Part shown: piece after piece, positions 24,153-36,868 of the stretch | Numbering within the stretch: position 1 is the stretch's first letter | How the letters are laid out: the number at the start of each line of letters is the position of its first letter | The notes under the pieces: model-generated | Seen by the model: only the letters and a program-made list of their open reading frames with translations | Databases searched by the model: none | What the model was told of the DNA's origin: nothing | Made by a program: the position numbers and the translations under genes | NCBI RefSeq assembly: GCF_032854445.1 | Contig: NC_088300.1 | Location: forward strand, 5,582,001 to 5,642,000 | Direction of reading: 5' to 3' | Length of the DNA stretch: 60,000 bases | Source of the DNA: Liolophura sinensis | Lineage: Eukaryota; Mollusca; Polyplacophora; Chitonida; Chitonidae

Positions 24153-24542
24153 CTACATAGGAGTTTCCAAAATCTCTATAAAGGTGAAATGACGAGAACC
24201 ATTATCCACCTTTGGTACTGTAACATTTGTAAGTGAAAGGTGCAAACTGTGTACTTGTTTTAGAGGTTTGTTTACGGTTTGGTTTTGGCCATGAACCTCA
24301 AACACGGAACTGTTCCCACCAAGGTTTATACCAACAGCACCTTTGTGTTGTTTTAAGTCGTTTATACACAAGTGGTTATTTTCCTGAAGTCTTTTGTGTG
24401 ATATTCTTCTAATGAACCTGTGCCAATCTGTTGACTTGGTTAACGTTAAAGATGCGTTCATTTTTTCAAACTCGGCTTTGACATTTGATCCGGCAACTTG
24501 TGTCTGGCAGTAAAAGTTACTATCAGAAAAACATACAGCCAT
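24153..24542 (-). CDS. Possible small protein, 129 residues, unknown
   Basis: ATG at 24540-24542 in good context (AACATGG), placed shortly after a pyrimidine tract ending TTGCTAAG that could be a splice acceptor. The frame runs 129 residues to a stop at 24153-24155. Visible blocks are MAVCFSDSNFYCQTQ, WHRFIRRISHKRLQENNH and LHLSLTNVTVPKVDNG. There is no signal peptide and no recognised domain. Length and context are suggestive but not conclusive. Confidence 0.25.
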   Translation of the reverse strand: MAVCFSDSNFYCQTQVAGSNVKAEFEKMNASLTLTKSTDWHRFIRRISHKRLQENNHLCINDLKQHKGAVGINLGGNSSVFEVHGQNQTVNKPLKQVHSLHLSLTNVTVPKVDNGSRHFTFIEILETPM

Positions 24543-24596
24543 GTTTTTTTTAATTCTCAGTCTCTTAGCAACACAAGAGGGCAACAAAAAACGCAC

Positions 24597-27500
24597 ACAC
24601 CCCTCGAAAGGTAACTTGTATCAAGGAGCTCTCCATAACAACCGTATCTGTGTACTTACTTACGTGATGCCTTTATCATGAACACAGCGTTATCTATAGA
24701 ATTTGTGTACGACTTCCACAAAAACTCATATAGAGATTAGATGAGCCCTCAGTAACTTTATAAAATAATCGCTGGAGAGATGATGGCTGAAAAAACGGAC
24801 CTCTAGTTTTTCCTTCCTTAATATATACAGGTGCTATTGGTAAAACGGGTAAAAACCGATTTCTTTCGTAAGTTGTCCTAGAATTCCTTTACGCATTGGT
24901 CAATAAATATGAAGGTCAATGAATTTTAAGCTCAGAGGAATTGTATACATTGCTATTTTCCTCAGAGAAGGCATCATGTTACTATTTAAGGCAACAATAC
25001 AAAATACACAGAGAGAGAGAAAACAAACACATGCTCATGCCATTTTCCGAAAGGGGTTTACACATTGTATATTTTGTGGCACCTAACCATAGACCTCTGT
25101 CGAAGAGAGTGGCGAGGACGAGATTCTTTGGTATAGCCTTCCCCAAAACCCACACCTATACAGACGTTCAACTCAAGGGGAACTTACAAGATCATCGTGG
25201 CTTTTAATAAATATAACGGAGTGACCATTATATTATCTCGATTCAAAAGCCTGAAGATGAACGTGTCAAATAAGAATTTCCGGTATCGTTTTTAACATGG
25301 TTATTTCCAAAGTATATCATCCGGCTCATCTTGCGATACGTAACAAAGATAAACCATATATTGCTATCTTACAGAATGTCTTCACAAATGTCAGCACTAC
25401 TGTCAGATCGTATCGCATGTTGTTGCGCAATTTTTGCTGAATAAACCATAAGCTAATTGATCAAGTTACTTTTCTCGTCCGCCAGCACCTTAGTATCGAG
25501 ACTTCAGAACGTTGAGTAAAACCATGAAACGAAGATAGAATTAGCGGTTAGTTACTAAGACAGTAACTAATACGACTTCTCTTACCGTATACTGCATGTT
25601 ACGTAGGTCATATATCTGAAACATTACTTTGATTTTACCACTATATGTTTACAAGCCAAACCCGAGCAAAGTAAATAAACAACTTAAATTCAGTCAGGGA
25701 CGAGCGAATTGGTTAAGCATACTTGAGTGCGGAGTATATCTTATGCACGCGGTGTTATAGAATTTATTTTTCAAGAAGTACTCGTACTCGTCCACCGTAT
25801 AGAGACGTTTTGAGACGACAATCATATAGTGTGAGACAATTTCAAAACAAATGTGATCACAAATTCCAAATGAAATATGCAGAACAAGTGAATGATTTAG
25901 GCTGACAGAAGACTAATTTTTCAGACATTATAATATTAGTTGATGCATTGCTATAATGATGTTTGAACACTCATTTCATGGATTTTGCTTGAAAAACAAC
26001 AATGAGTTATATGTTTATATACTCGCAACCTTTGACGTGATTTAATAAATGGACGATCTATGGAATCTGACAAGGTAGTTGCATGTGTCATTTATTTATA
26101 AATTTGCATGGTGCTTTACTAAAGCAGACCTATATGTGCAATCTGTATAGAAAAGGGGCATAAAAGGAAACCACGCCAATCACATTGGCCAAGTAGATCC
26201 TTCGTGACGAAACTACAGGATGACTATAAACTGTAAATCTATTTACGCCCGCCAGACAGCCTTTTCGTATTCTTGTCAGTTTGAAGTTTTAAGTGTAATT
26301 TCTTTTTTATAAAAAGTCGATATAAATAACGGCTAACCCCAATATGGCTATTTACTGCCGAGGCGGTGTACAAAGGTACACAACCTTTCGCTTACATGCA
26401 TCTGGTATAAAGCGTAAAGTTTACAAAACTAACATGACATAGACCAGCATATACCTTCTATTGGAGTTTTATTCTGAACAACTTATTTCAGTGCTAATAA
26501 ACTTTTATCCAATGGCACATAACCTTAAATAAACTTTTTATATGCTTTAACTATTTGTTACACATAATTAGAGACGCTCTTGCGACATTATTCTAAACTA
26601 TATTTATGTACTACTGCATCGACGATATTACTGTGTATAGACCAGTCTGATTTTCCAACCGGCGGATTCGCCACATACATATGCTGTCTGTTGAGAGGAG
26701 AACGGGTGGTGTAATTGATGAATCGATCATATCACTGCATATAGACGGGTCTCTCATCATTCTACGGTGAATCACCGCTATATTAGAGCTTATAACGAAC
26801 ATAAACGAATTAGACAAAAGGTGTATAAGTGAACCTATTATTATAACAGCTCTGCGCGTCTAATTTTGTACTGAAGTTCAAATTATGCACTGGGATCCCG
26901 AAGTTAACAACGCATACCCATTCATATAGTGCACTGATAAACCACGGGAAATAATATAAAAGCACATGTATGTACTGGCCAGTTAATCGTACACCCGCAG
27001 GGAGCTCTGACAAATCATGCTGTTGCAGTTCGCTAATTTTACGGCATTTTGTCAATATTTCCAAAGGCTATGAGTTTAATTTTTATGATAATCAACATAT
27101 GGGACGTTAATTGTGAAATCATATATAATCCTCATTTGTGTAAAACTGACCGTATAATAATATTTCATCTCCACTATGTATGTACCATTCACAACACACA
27201 TCACCATGAACTGATTTCAGTAAATTATGAAATTATAATTATATGTAACCATAGTTCTTCAAGACGCGATTGTAACTATGGGTATCAGCCTAGAAGATTA
27301 ACATAATGTACATATATTCGGGATTGCCGCTGACATAGACTGAAGGCACTTGTCCTGGAATCCCTACCTATTTTAGTATATATTAGGTCATTTGATAGAA
27401 CTTCCTCGGCGAAAACAGAATGGGGAACATAACAGAAATCCCTCAAAGCAAGGTAGTCTTTCGTTATTTTCTGTAAAAAGACACGAGTTGTTCAGGTGGG

Positions 27501-28680
27501 AAAATGGTCGTTATATATTGGCAAACTTCATTTTGAGGAATGGCAAACTTCATTTTGAGGAATGTGGGCGTCCAAATTGTCCAGGTCACTTTAAACTCTT
27601 GTTCTTACACCGTTCATATATATACAGGCATAGGCCAAATTCCGCGTTAATGCGTGTTTTATAGAACGGCTATAAAGAGCCACAGACTCGGTTTCTTATA
27701 CATGGAATTGTATATTAAATAGCCTTGATGAAAAGCTGGTCATTGGTAAATCAAAGAGCTATAAACGCCATGAATTAGCCAATGGAATTATCGTCTGGGA
27801 ATGACTCATCGTCAGGCAAATTAAACCAATCATTTCGTCGATACTTTCCACCCGCGCTTTCTGTAAATCTGTTTTCTTAACAGGAGGTGTATTTATTTTG
27901 GTCTACATGGGCGACAACATAGGCCGAAACCAAATCTGAGAAGATCGAGTCAAATCTCCTGACACTGGGAATGAGACGTGGCTTTGTCTTCTGATAATAA
28001 AATAATAATGGCGGGGTTAGTCATTTGATGAGAAAGAAAATCCAACTTGTCGTCTGTATCTTATTGCGGGGGAGGCTAATGTCCCATTCCGAGGACTCTT
28101 ACCAATTTGAGGGGAAATCAAGCTTAAGTTCACCCACGTAGTCTGTTCAGTACGTTCGATCGTTTGTTTCCATTAGGCCGGGGCAATTTGAGGTTAAGTG
28201 TTGTCAGTCAATGTCATCCTAGGAAATAGAGAGATTCACGTTTGAACTGGTCATTAGTAGGCCATTAAAGCAGCGTGGCAATCAGAACAAATGTTAAAAT
28301 GTAGTTTTGAAACTTGTAAACATCAAGCGTGCGCGATTTTGGAAACCTGTCCAGAGAAAAATTATTCATCCGATGAATGGATGGAAACTCAGGCTGTCAG
28401 CCGGAGAATCAAACAGGCAAACTAACTATCTGCTTATCCGTCTCAATATTTATTTGAATGTTGATTAATGCCATATAGGCCTATTCAAAAATGATTCGCA
28501 TAGGAGATGGCGCCAGGATTTATTCGCATAGGAGATGGCGCCAAGATTTATAATCCTGTCTTACTAAAGCAGATGAGAATTAAAACTGGGTGAGATTCGA
28601 CAACATGTGCTTAGCGAATTGACGTATCCTGATACAGAAAGACAAAAATAACACTGACTCCTGTACATCAAATAGTCACT
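24597..28680. other. Intergenic, no supported gene
   Basis: AT-rich. Two short direct duplications are present: GGCAAACTTCATTTTGAGGA twice in tandem (about 27520-27562) and a 28-bp unit with CGCATAGGAGATGGCGCCA twice (28494-28550). Other open frames are short and unsupported. Confidence 0.4.
28494..28550. repeat. 28-bp direct duplication
   Basis: ATTCGCATAGGAGATGGCGC occurs at 28494 and again at 28522, with one difference later in the unit (CCAGG/CCAAG). Confidence 0.85.
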
Positions 28681-28681
28681 T

Positions 28682-28830
28682 TACGACCACCTTGGCCGAG
28701 TGTGCGTGCTAGCGCAGCACAAGGAACAAGGAGCCTCTAACCAATGCGAATGCTGTGAGTTTAATACCAACTCATGCTAGCTTCCTCTCCCCAGTTTCCT
28801 CCCACCATATGATGCTGCTCAAATAAATAA
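28682..28830 (+). mobile_element. tRNA-derived SINE, plus orientation, 3' part truncated
   Basis: The head reads GACCACCTTGGCCGAGTGTG (A-box-like), with a B-box-like GAGTTTAATACCAACTC further on. CTTCCTCTCCCCAGTTTCCTCCCACCATA follows in two blocks, matching the SINE at 5050-5292 read on its minus strand. The body between head and tail is shortened, and the element ends in AATAAATAAATGG. Confidence 0.55.
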
Positions 28831-30025
28831 ATGGTTATTGCCAGGAGAGAGGACACAGGAGAGCTAAGAACTGTCATCCTCTCCCCGACCCAATATATAC
28901 ATGTAGCGTAAATAAAAATTATGAAACGCTTGATATACAATATTCAGTATTACATTAATACAACATAGACAACATGCCTGTACAAGGAGAATTGCCCAAT
29001 TTACAAAGCTAGGCCATCAATAAAAACGATCATATGCAGACATTTTAAGCAAAACTCCCCTGACGTCAAAAGAATAGGATCTCAGACTTGTAGACAAGCT
29101 TAAATTGGAGTAAAACGGGGCTAACGTAGGATTTCCCGTGCATGTGTCCCAATGAATAGCGAGGATACATTTTCTCGTTTAAACTATAAACATATTATTA
29201 ATTAATGAGCATAGTTCCCGACAGTGATCGGTGACACCCATTATGGCATCACCCGACAGTGATCGGTGATACCTGTTATGGCATCAATCCTCGTCAAGGA
29301 TGAGGAAATTTCCGATGTTCTACATGCCGGACTGAATACATGTATCAATCCTTTGGCAGCATTCCAGGCGAACATGAACATTCAAAGAATATCATTAAAG
29401 ATATAAAGATATAATATTCTATGCTAACTGTATGTTTGATGTGGGTTTTAAATTTAACTGATTTTTGTTTAAAGCCGGTTTTTGAAACGTTTATTTCCTA
29501 TATGTTTTGAGTTTGTCTTAAAAAAAACTTTCCTTTAAAATCCGTTACCTGAGTAATAACGGATTACATTTTCGTTGATCTTATGGATTAATCCGTTCCT
29601 GATTGCGGATTAATTCGTTATTAGGAATGGATAACTTAGTTATCAGGAACAGATAAATTCGTATCACGAAAGGATTAAAACAAAACAAACGGTCATCATT
29701 CAGCGAATGGATATAACGGAAGATTTTTTAGGGTAAAGCTAACGTTCTCATGTTCGAGCACCAGAGCGGTTTCCTTGTTCTGACATTTTCTACACAAGAA
29801 TATGGCGGAAATATTGACAAAGTCGCGTTAAACCCTAATCACTCATTCGTTCATGTGTAAGTGGAACTCTCTACCTATTAATTCTTTCATGAACAGAAAA
29901 AAAATAATACAAGCTATCTATATGTTTAAAAATAACATAAATACCCCTACTGTATCCATTGGATAGGTTTGAACTATGGAGTGTTACCAGGGTGAAGGGA
30001 GTGAACATTAATCACTTTGATTCTT
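28831..30025. other. Intergenic with short repeats
   Basis: No gene was seen. A 35-bp direct duplication (ACAGTGATCGGTGA at 29221 and 29256) lies here, as does a cluster of palindromes around 29560-29690. Confidence 0.45.
29221..29290. repeat. 35-bp direct duplication
   Basis: ACAGTGATCGGTGACACCCA at 29221 is repeated with small changes at 29256, each copy followed by TTATGGCATCA. Confidence 0.85.
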
Positions 30026-30331
30026 TTAATGAGCATCCTGCTTTATTAAGATTCCTGTGTTGTACAAGTCCACTTGGCGAAGACTTTTCATGTTAAGTAT
30101 TCTCCTTAGCAGATGAGGTGGTATGTTTATCAGTCTGACATTGGTGCGACGGAGATCTCGGAATGTGCTGCTGCGATCAGATAGGATCTGACTGATGATA
30201 TAATTATTACCCATGACTACCAGGAGCACGTGGGGTCGGGTAGGCGTACGTGGCGACAGAAGAGGTTTATTTATGAGCCCGAGGGATGGGGAAGACTTCC
30301 AAGTGCCTGTGATATAATTCCATCTCGTCTT
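30026..30331 (-). pseudogene. Possible SGNH-hydrolase-like fragment from a mobile element
   Basis: A frame of about 100 residues contains RPHVLLVVMGNNYI, then INIPPHLLRR and VDLYNTGILI. The order (Pro-His-Val, hydrophobic strand, G-N-x-I, later I-P-P-x-x-x-R-R) recalls SGNH-hydrolase-like domains in lophotrochozoan mobile-element proteins. The match is partial, no start or neighbouring domains are seen, and it may be coincidence. Confidence 0.2.
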
Positions 30332-31484
30332 CACATTCCCACGCTCATTCGCCTATCTTGATATGGTTAGAATGGTCATGAAAATGTAGGCGTCATTATA
30401 CTGCAACTTATTTGAGGAGCAATTTAAACAAGCCGCTTCAGATGAGGAACATCCTCAACTTTGCCTATAGCAAGTGGGTCTAAATACGAGATATGCATAC
30501 AAACCACCTATTCAGATATGCAGGAGTTGTGGTACAAGCGAGATCCATCAGCCGAGTGACATTGCGCTGTGCTAGCACGCTTGCTAACGGGCCACTGAAG
30601 CCTTCAGTAGGATATCACTTTAGAACCATGGTTATAAGCGTAAGTCCCAATGGGACTCCAACAGAACTGCACCCGTAAGCCCCTATCATCAGATGTAATC
30701 CCATTTGGTTTACTCACAGTGACAACGAGGTGCGGGCTCCGTTTCGTTTACTAAGATCAAATCCGATGAACTTTGAAATGCAGAACTATTATCTTTTAAT
30801 TTTCACATGAGAAAGCCGGTTAAAGAAGAGATGTTGCCTAAATTACACATCAATTTGAAACCTCTTTGAAGTTATTATAAAGCTCTTTAATCGTGTCTAT
30901 TTCTGAACGGTACAAAAGCTAATCCAGCTTATTCTTATCCCGCCCATATTTGATATGGATATAGTTACTGATATAGCCTATGTTCAAATAGATTCCCGTT
31001 CATAATCAGAAGTGTAAGGTAAACAGAGTTCAGAATAGTGGGCAAACAGAAGCACCTTCAACACCACGCCCTACTCATTAGCAGAAATCAAATAGGACTG
31101 CATCATACAGTTATAGCCTAAATGTAGTAATGTGTGTATTTGTCAGCTTCTAATGATGCTATATGTATTACAGTAGGCCCTTTGGGAGCATTTTGTCTTT
31201 CTAACGTGTTTCGGAATCGCCAGACTTCCTCTCAGGTGTTGCTACCCGTACAACTGATAGCCGCGGCTAAAGCCATGATACGAATTACAGAATTACAACC
31301 AAATGTCAGGGTAATGCGAAAGGGAATTAGAGACTCACAGTCAGGGTATTATATGTACAGTATAGTACAAAGCTTAAAGAGGCCCAAACCATGTTTTGTG
31401 ATGTGGAGAACTAACCAGTGAAAACAGTCTAAGACAAAGAGTACGCACACGGTCCATATCAGTGAGAACCCAAAACAAGCTGGA
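30332..31484. other. Intergenic, no supported gene
   Basis: A short piece at about 30555-30600 (ACATTGCGCTGTGCTAGCAC) resembles the tRNA-like head of the SINE family on the minus strand. Otherwise nothing is recognised. Confidence 0.4.
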
Positions 31485-32450
31485 ATTGTACACAGCTCAA
31501 ATCAGTGATAACAACATCACGCCCTTATGTAACACATGGCACACAGCTCAAACCAGAAGGAGCCACAGCACGTGCTAGGCTCATACATTATACACAGCCC
31601 AAGCCAGTGGGAACCACAGCACGTGCCGGACTTACATCGTACACAGCCCAAACCAGTGAGAACTACAGCACGCGCCGGGCTGATATATCGTACACAGCTC
31701 AAACCAGTGAGAACTACAGCAAGCGCCAGGCTGATATATCGTACACAGCCCAAACCAGTGAGAACTACAGCACGCGCCAGGCTGATACATCGTACACAGC
31801 CCAAACCAGTGAGAGCCACAGCACGCGCCATGCTGATACATCGCACACAGCTCAAACCAGTGAGAACTACAGCACGCGTCAGGCTGATACATCGCACACA
31901 GCCCAAACGAGTAAGAGCCACAGCACGTGACTAAATGATTCATTGTACACAGCCAAAACCCAGGATCACAGCACGTGCCAGGCTGATACATTGTCCAAAG
32001 CTCAAACCAGTAAGAACCACAGCACGTGTCTACATGATACATTGTACATAGATCAAACCAGCCTGGGCGATACACACTGTAAACAACCCAAGCCAGTGAG
32101 AATCACAGCGCGCGTTTAATCGATACATTGCACACAGCCCATACCACGGTGAACCACAGCACGCGCTTAAGTGATACATAGTCCACAGCCCAAGCCAGCA
32201 AGAACCGTGTTGAGGTGATACATTGTACAAAGCTCAGACCAAACCAGTGAGAACGACAGCACGCGCTTGGGTGATACACTGCACCCCTACACTGTACGCA
32301 CCTGAGTAACACTTTGCACACAGCCCAAAGCAGAGGACCCAATCTCGCTCCTGGGTGATACAGTACGCACAGCTCAAAGCAGTACGATGCGTTTTCCAAA
32401 CCAATGACAAATGCGAAGACTAAATTAGAGTGGTACATTTTACACCACCT
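31485..32450. repeat. 51-bp minisatellite, about 18 copies
   Basis: Units of 51 bp with the core GTACACAGCCCAAACCAGTG followed by AGAACTACAGCACGCGCCAG and GCTGATACATC. GTACACAGC recurs at 31741 and 31792. The central copies (31640-31920) are the most uniform and both flanks are diverged. Because 51 is a multiple of three, several frames on both strands stay open for over 130 codons; I treat these as artefacts. Confidence 0.9.
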
Positions 32451-34654
32451 AAACTAGCGAGAAAAGCAGTTTAAACACGGTGGTAGGCCTTCTTTGTACA
32501 CCAGAAAAACCGCGGATTGATACGCACATTCCCGCGCTATGCTTTATTTTATGACGGTCATTTCCTAGTGGTTAACCAGGTAGTTCGCATACATCTGGTG
32601 TAGCAGGCCCAACCACAAGCACAAAGTCAAGCATTAAGGTGAACAGTAATGAGGATACCCGAAACTATCCCGTCATTACAGCCTTATCCTGTGGGAATCA
32701 TTCCGAAAACGACGTAAAAACACACACACAAAAACAACAAACATAGCACGTTTTACACTTGTAAATGACTTCACTGTGTACATTCCAAGGAGTATGTAAA
32801 GCCAATATTTGCTACAGTGAATAAAAGGAAAACAAGCATCTGTAGCTTATTAATCTTGATTACCAGAGCAACAACATCTTGTTAGCATTAAGTCATAAAT
32901 CTGCCAAAATATGTACATACTGTGCATTTCATCTCGAACAAAAACTAAAACCGCCGATGTCTTAATTAACCTTGAATGTACGTTTGTGCGGGGGTGGTGT
33001 AATAAGTGAACCGAATCCAGTTACTTTCGGTGGAACACAGCTTAATGCATATGGAATAACACAAAGAGAGACTGTTTATAAACATACTCCTATATATTAT
33101 ATGTACACTGTTCTGTTCTTAATTGACGTGTTGCGCCAACACTCAGTCTTGCCTTGTTTACTTTTACAACTCGGTAAGTTATATAGGTAGAGTAACAAGT
33201 GCATGCATTGCGGGAAGTCAACGTTCCTTCAGCGGATGTTCTCTCGTAAATAAACAACATTGAATCAAGTATATAAAAAGGAAACCTGACTGTATATTCT
33301 AGGGTCCTCGCGTGCTCATTTAAATAAAGCGTCGCTCTTGTCAAAGCCCCGGCGTTCAACAAATAACCAATGACGTCGCATGTTGAAATCTAGCCCATCT
33401 AGTTTGGATAGGGCTTGGTGTCAGGAAGTTTAAAACTCTACTGAAACATTACCCACACCTGAATGCTCGTGAATCCTTTCCAACAACAAACTATTGGAAT
33501 CCCTCAGAATCCTTCTCGTGAAACGTTACGAACAACGAACTATTTAAAACCTTCTGAATCCTTCCCGTGAAGTGTTACGAACAACGGACTATTGAAATTC
33601 TCGTGACGTTAACAACAACGGAAAATTTAAAATCATCGCGAAACCAGACTGACAATGGGTTGTTGGAGTCTTCTGGGCTGACAATTACAAACTACTGAAA
33701 TAGAGCGAAGTTGTTAGTGATAACTGTATTTTAAAACCTTTCTCAACACGAATATCACATATTTTAGTAACATTGATGAACACATGGGTAAGCAGCATAC
33801 ACCACTCCACTCATCATTAAGATAACTTTCACAGCAAAGAACAATTAAGGTTTCTAAAAAAAGATTTACTTAATTTCTTTTCCTGCTACTTTTATTGGGC
33901 TTAATGCAGTAACCATGCAAATACGGTAAGTTGTATGAACCATATTGGGAGTTCATCCACCGAATAAAACTGTAAATTTTATTATTATGCATTGTCGGTG
34001 TGCTGCCTCATCCCAGAGGGCTTAAACAGATTAGATAACCACGCACAGCTCTACAATAAGTCGTCTTTATTGCTGAACCATGCTGAGGCAAATTACTGAA
34101 GCACAAAAAATGTCGGTAGAAACAATCATCAAACTGAATTTAAGATACACAATTTGGATTGAGAAAGTTCAGGCATAACGATAATGTACAAGTACACAAC
34201 GTTATGTAATGCGTATTCACCATGTTTCACTGAGTGTCAATAAGCTTCACGTAGTTTACATGAAAATGCACACAGTTTAACGCAAGCGTTGTTGTTGTGT
34301 CACGAACTGTCACCATGCTCCTTAGACTCCTCATTTTCAAAACAAATTAAACACCGTATATGATTCCGTTTATATGTACATGCATATATGTAACTGTAAA
34401 TGTTAGACTTACACTGTGGTTGTCTGGTTGTTGTCGAGTTTGAGCGGCATTTAGAAAGCAGGAAAGAAGACTTTCTGATATGTAATATCACCAAAACTAA
34501 CTCTAGCACAGGATAGTTCTACATGTGCACAGTACAAGGCAGGCGTGACAGTCGGTAACTCCTCTTTTATGACGAACTGCATGTATGCTTGGGGTTTAAC
34601 GTCGTACCTTACAATTTTTCAGTCATATGTGTGTACATATATTGTGTCTTCTTG
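32451..34654. other. Intergenic, no supported gene
   Basis: No domain-bearing frame. A loose repetition of AACAACGAACTATT/CCTTCTGAATCCTTC-type segments occurs at about 33470-33620. Confidence 0.4.
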
Positions 34655-34992
34655 TGGCAGGGCGAATCCATGCCACCAAAGTGCTGCCGGCACTGAAACA
34701 TCATGCTGAAGACACCAGACAGGACACCCCACCCAGTCACATCATACTGACACCGGCCAACCAGTCATGTTTCCTTGCTCTAAACTCTCACTGCTGAGCG
34801 TCAAGCGAGGTAGCAGCAAGTACCATTTACCATTAAAGTATTTGTTATGAAATGACCCGGGTTTGATCCTGCAGCAACCTGCCGATGGTCGTGGGTTCCC
34901 CTCGGGCTCTGTCCGGTTTCCTCCCATCATAACGCTGGCCGCCGTCGTATAAGAGAAGTGTTCTTGAATACGGCGTAAAACAATTTTTTTTA
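34655..34992. mobile_element. Composite of two SINE modules
   Basis: Positions 34655-34858 (TGCCGGCACTGAAACATCAT, ACACCCCACCCAGTCACATC, AGTACCATTTACC) match the body of the repeat at 36612-36868. From about 34860, GATCCTGCAGCAACCTGCCG and GGTTTCCTCCCATCATAACG match, in plus orientation, the 3' half of the SINE at 5050-5292, ending in an AAAACAATTTTTTT tail. The join falls at the GGGTTTGATCC tRNA-like box, so it may be a chimera or a nested insertion. Confidence 0.55.
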
Positions 34993-36611
34993 CGACGTCT
35001 CAATTTTTGTCATTTTCCATCGGACTAATAAATCAGTATATAGGTGAAATTAATCCCATGAAATTCCACAAAAGTTCATATTCCAGAGGGCTCGAGTATA
35101 TTTTTCAACACTGATGGCTTGTACTAAGCTAACGTTGATGCGTATACGCTTCAGCCCCTTTGAAATATTAAATCAATATAACAGTTATAATTATTAATCC
35201 CCACACCAAAGTTGAAAGTTCAGGGGTCGAGTCTACATTCCAACACTAATGACCCGACATGTCCCTAACTCAGTCAAAAATTTGACGTACGTCGCCCACG
35301 TGCTAACAATCGTGTTAAGGGGGTATAATTACCATGTTCGAACAAGTCTTCTTAATCGAAAGCCGACGGTGGCTAAAATATCACCGTTGGGCCTATTTAT
35401 CAGCATCAAGTCTTCGGTGGTTTGTTTGCTGTATAAAAATAACAGGCGTGTGGTCAAGATCGCAGATGGTGAGTGCGGGGGTGAGGATTAAACAGGCCCG
35501 GATACAACCACCAAAACATTGAAATCGACAGATCCGGTGGGTGTAATTAATTTACACGGCTGAAGATAGAAAGTAAAGAAATGAGAAGAGTGGTAAACTC
35601 TGACAGAACACTATTCATAATGCTAATAAACAAATGCCATAGTGAACATCTGTGTACGGTCAGCGACCTGGCCAATATCTGGGTATGGTCAAAGGTTTGG
35701 ACCGATATAGCAAAGAGAGAGGGAATAGAGGGGTGTGCATACATCAAGCTACTTAAGGGACTACGAGTTGTATAGGACCTATGCCTACGGACGTATAGGG
35801 CTTGACGCTTAGGTTTGTTTCTGGCTAACTTGCCATAACATCATGTCTGTATTCCAAAACGTGAGCAAAATTTATTTTGTCATATTTATGATAAACTATA
35901 TACCAGGCCCGTAACATTTCACACTTTCAAACATCACGAAAAGCACAATTCTGCAGACATACATGTACATCACATGATAAAATGTATAACAACCGAGGAC
36001 GATGTCACGCGTGGCACTCAAAACGCGGCAAAACGTGTTCTCGCCACCATATGGCTGCAGTAGTGCCAAATTGGAGTAAGTCATAATCATTCATTTATAC
36101 ACTCGAAATACGGTGTTCCACGTGTAGAAGTGACTTCGCTCAATTCCGTTAACTGTAACATAGCTTCTAGACGGATGAAGCAGTTTACTGTACTACAAGT
36201 TCTACAAAAGATACGCAAAATGTAGCAGACTGTCTCTGTGCAGACAGTGAGGGCGATCATGTTACATGTAGTTAGTTGTGTGGCCACCCTCCTGACTTAG
36301 CTGATGCAGGAGTCGAAACAGCGATAGCCAGAATAGAACGTCCTACTTCGTCCATCAAGGTCTGAAAGACAGTCTCAGGGCCCCATTGCTTTATTTTAGT
36401 CGCACCCATACGTTGCGACTTTTGAAATCGACTTGTTGAAAGAGACGAGTGGATACAGTAAATCACACCGTGTGAGCGAGGCTTGACCGTCATCAAGCCA
36501 CCGTGCCACCTACATAATATGTACAAAATGAACCAAAATATAGTACTACACGTACTCAATAATTTTTGATGTCACCGGACGACGACGAACGATTTGGCGC
36601 GTACACATATA
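34993..36611. other. Intergenic, no supported gene
   Basis: Overlapping short frames on both strands at 35.2-36.6 kb have no motifs or splice context. Confidence 0.4.
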
Positions 36612-36868
36612 GGCCACGTCTTGTCGCTGGGCGAGTCCATGGAGCGCTGCCTCTAATGAAGTACCATGCCGAAGACACCAGACAAGACACCCCATCCAGT
36701 CACATAAATACTGACACCAGGACAACCGGTTCCGTTTTTTGCCCTAACCTCTCAGGTCTGACGGCCAAGAGAGGCAGCTACAAGCACCATTTTTAAAGTT
36801 TTTGGTATGACCCGCCCCGGGTTTGATATATCGTGGCGGACGCTCTAACCATTTGACCACCGAGGAGG
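36612..36868 (-). mobile_element. tRNA-derived SINE, minus orientation
   Basis: Read on the minus strand from 36868, the element begins CCTCGGTGGTCAAATGGTTA and continues GAGCGTCCGCCA, a tRNA-like head with an A-box (TGGTCAAATGG). It then runs through a CAAACCCGGGG box and a body shared with 34655-34858. The CACCCCATCCAGTCACATAA segment is diagnostic of the shared body. Confidence 0.55.

Noticed and set aside
25690-25730. tRNA-like word GACGAGCGAATTGGTTAAGC
   Set aside because: No matching acceptor stem, anticodon arm or B-box downstream, so no tRNA gene is called.
31505-31934. Three long open frames on both strands (up to 147 codons)
   Set aside because: They are translations of the 51-bp array, which stays open because 51 is divisible by three. 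No start, splice or domain evidence.
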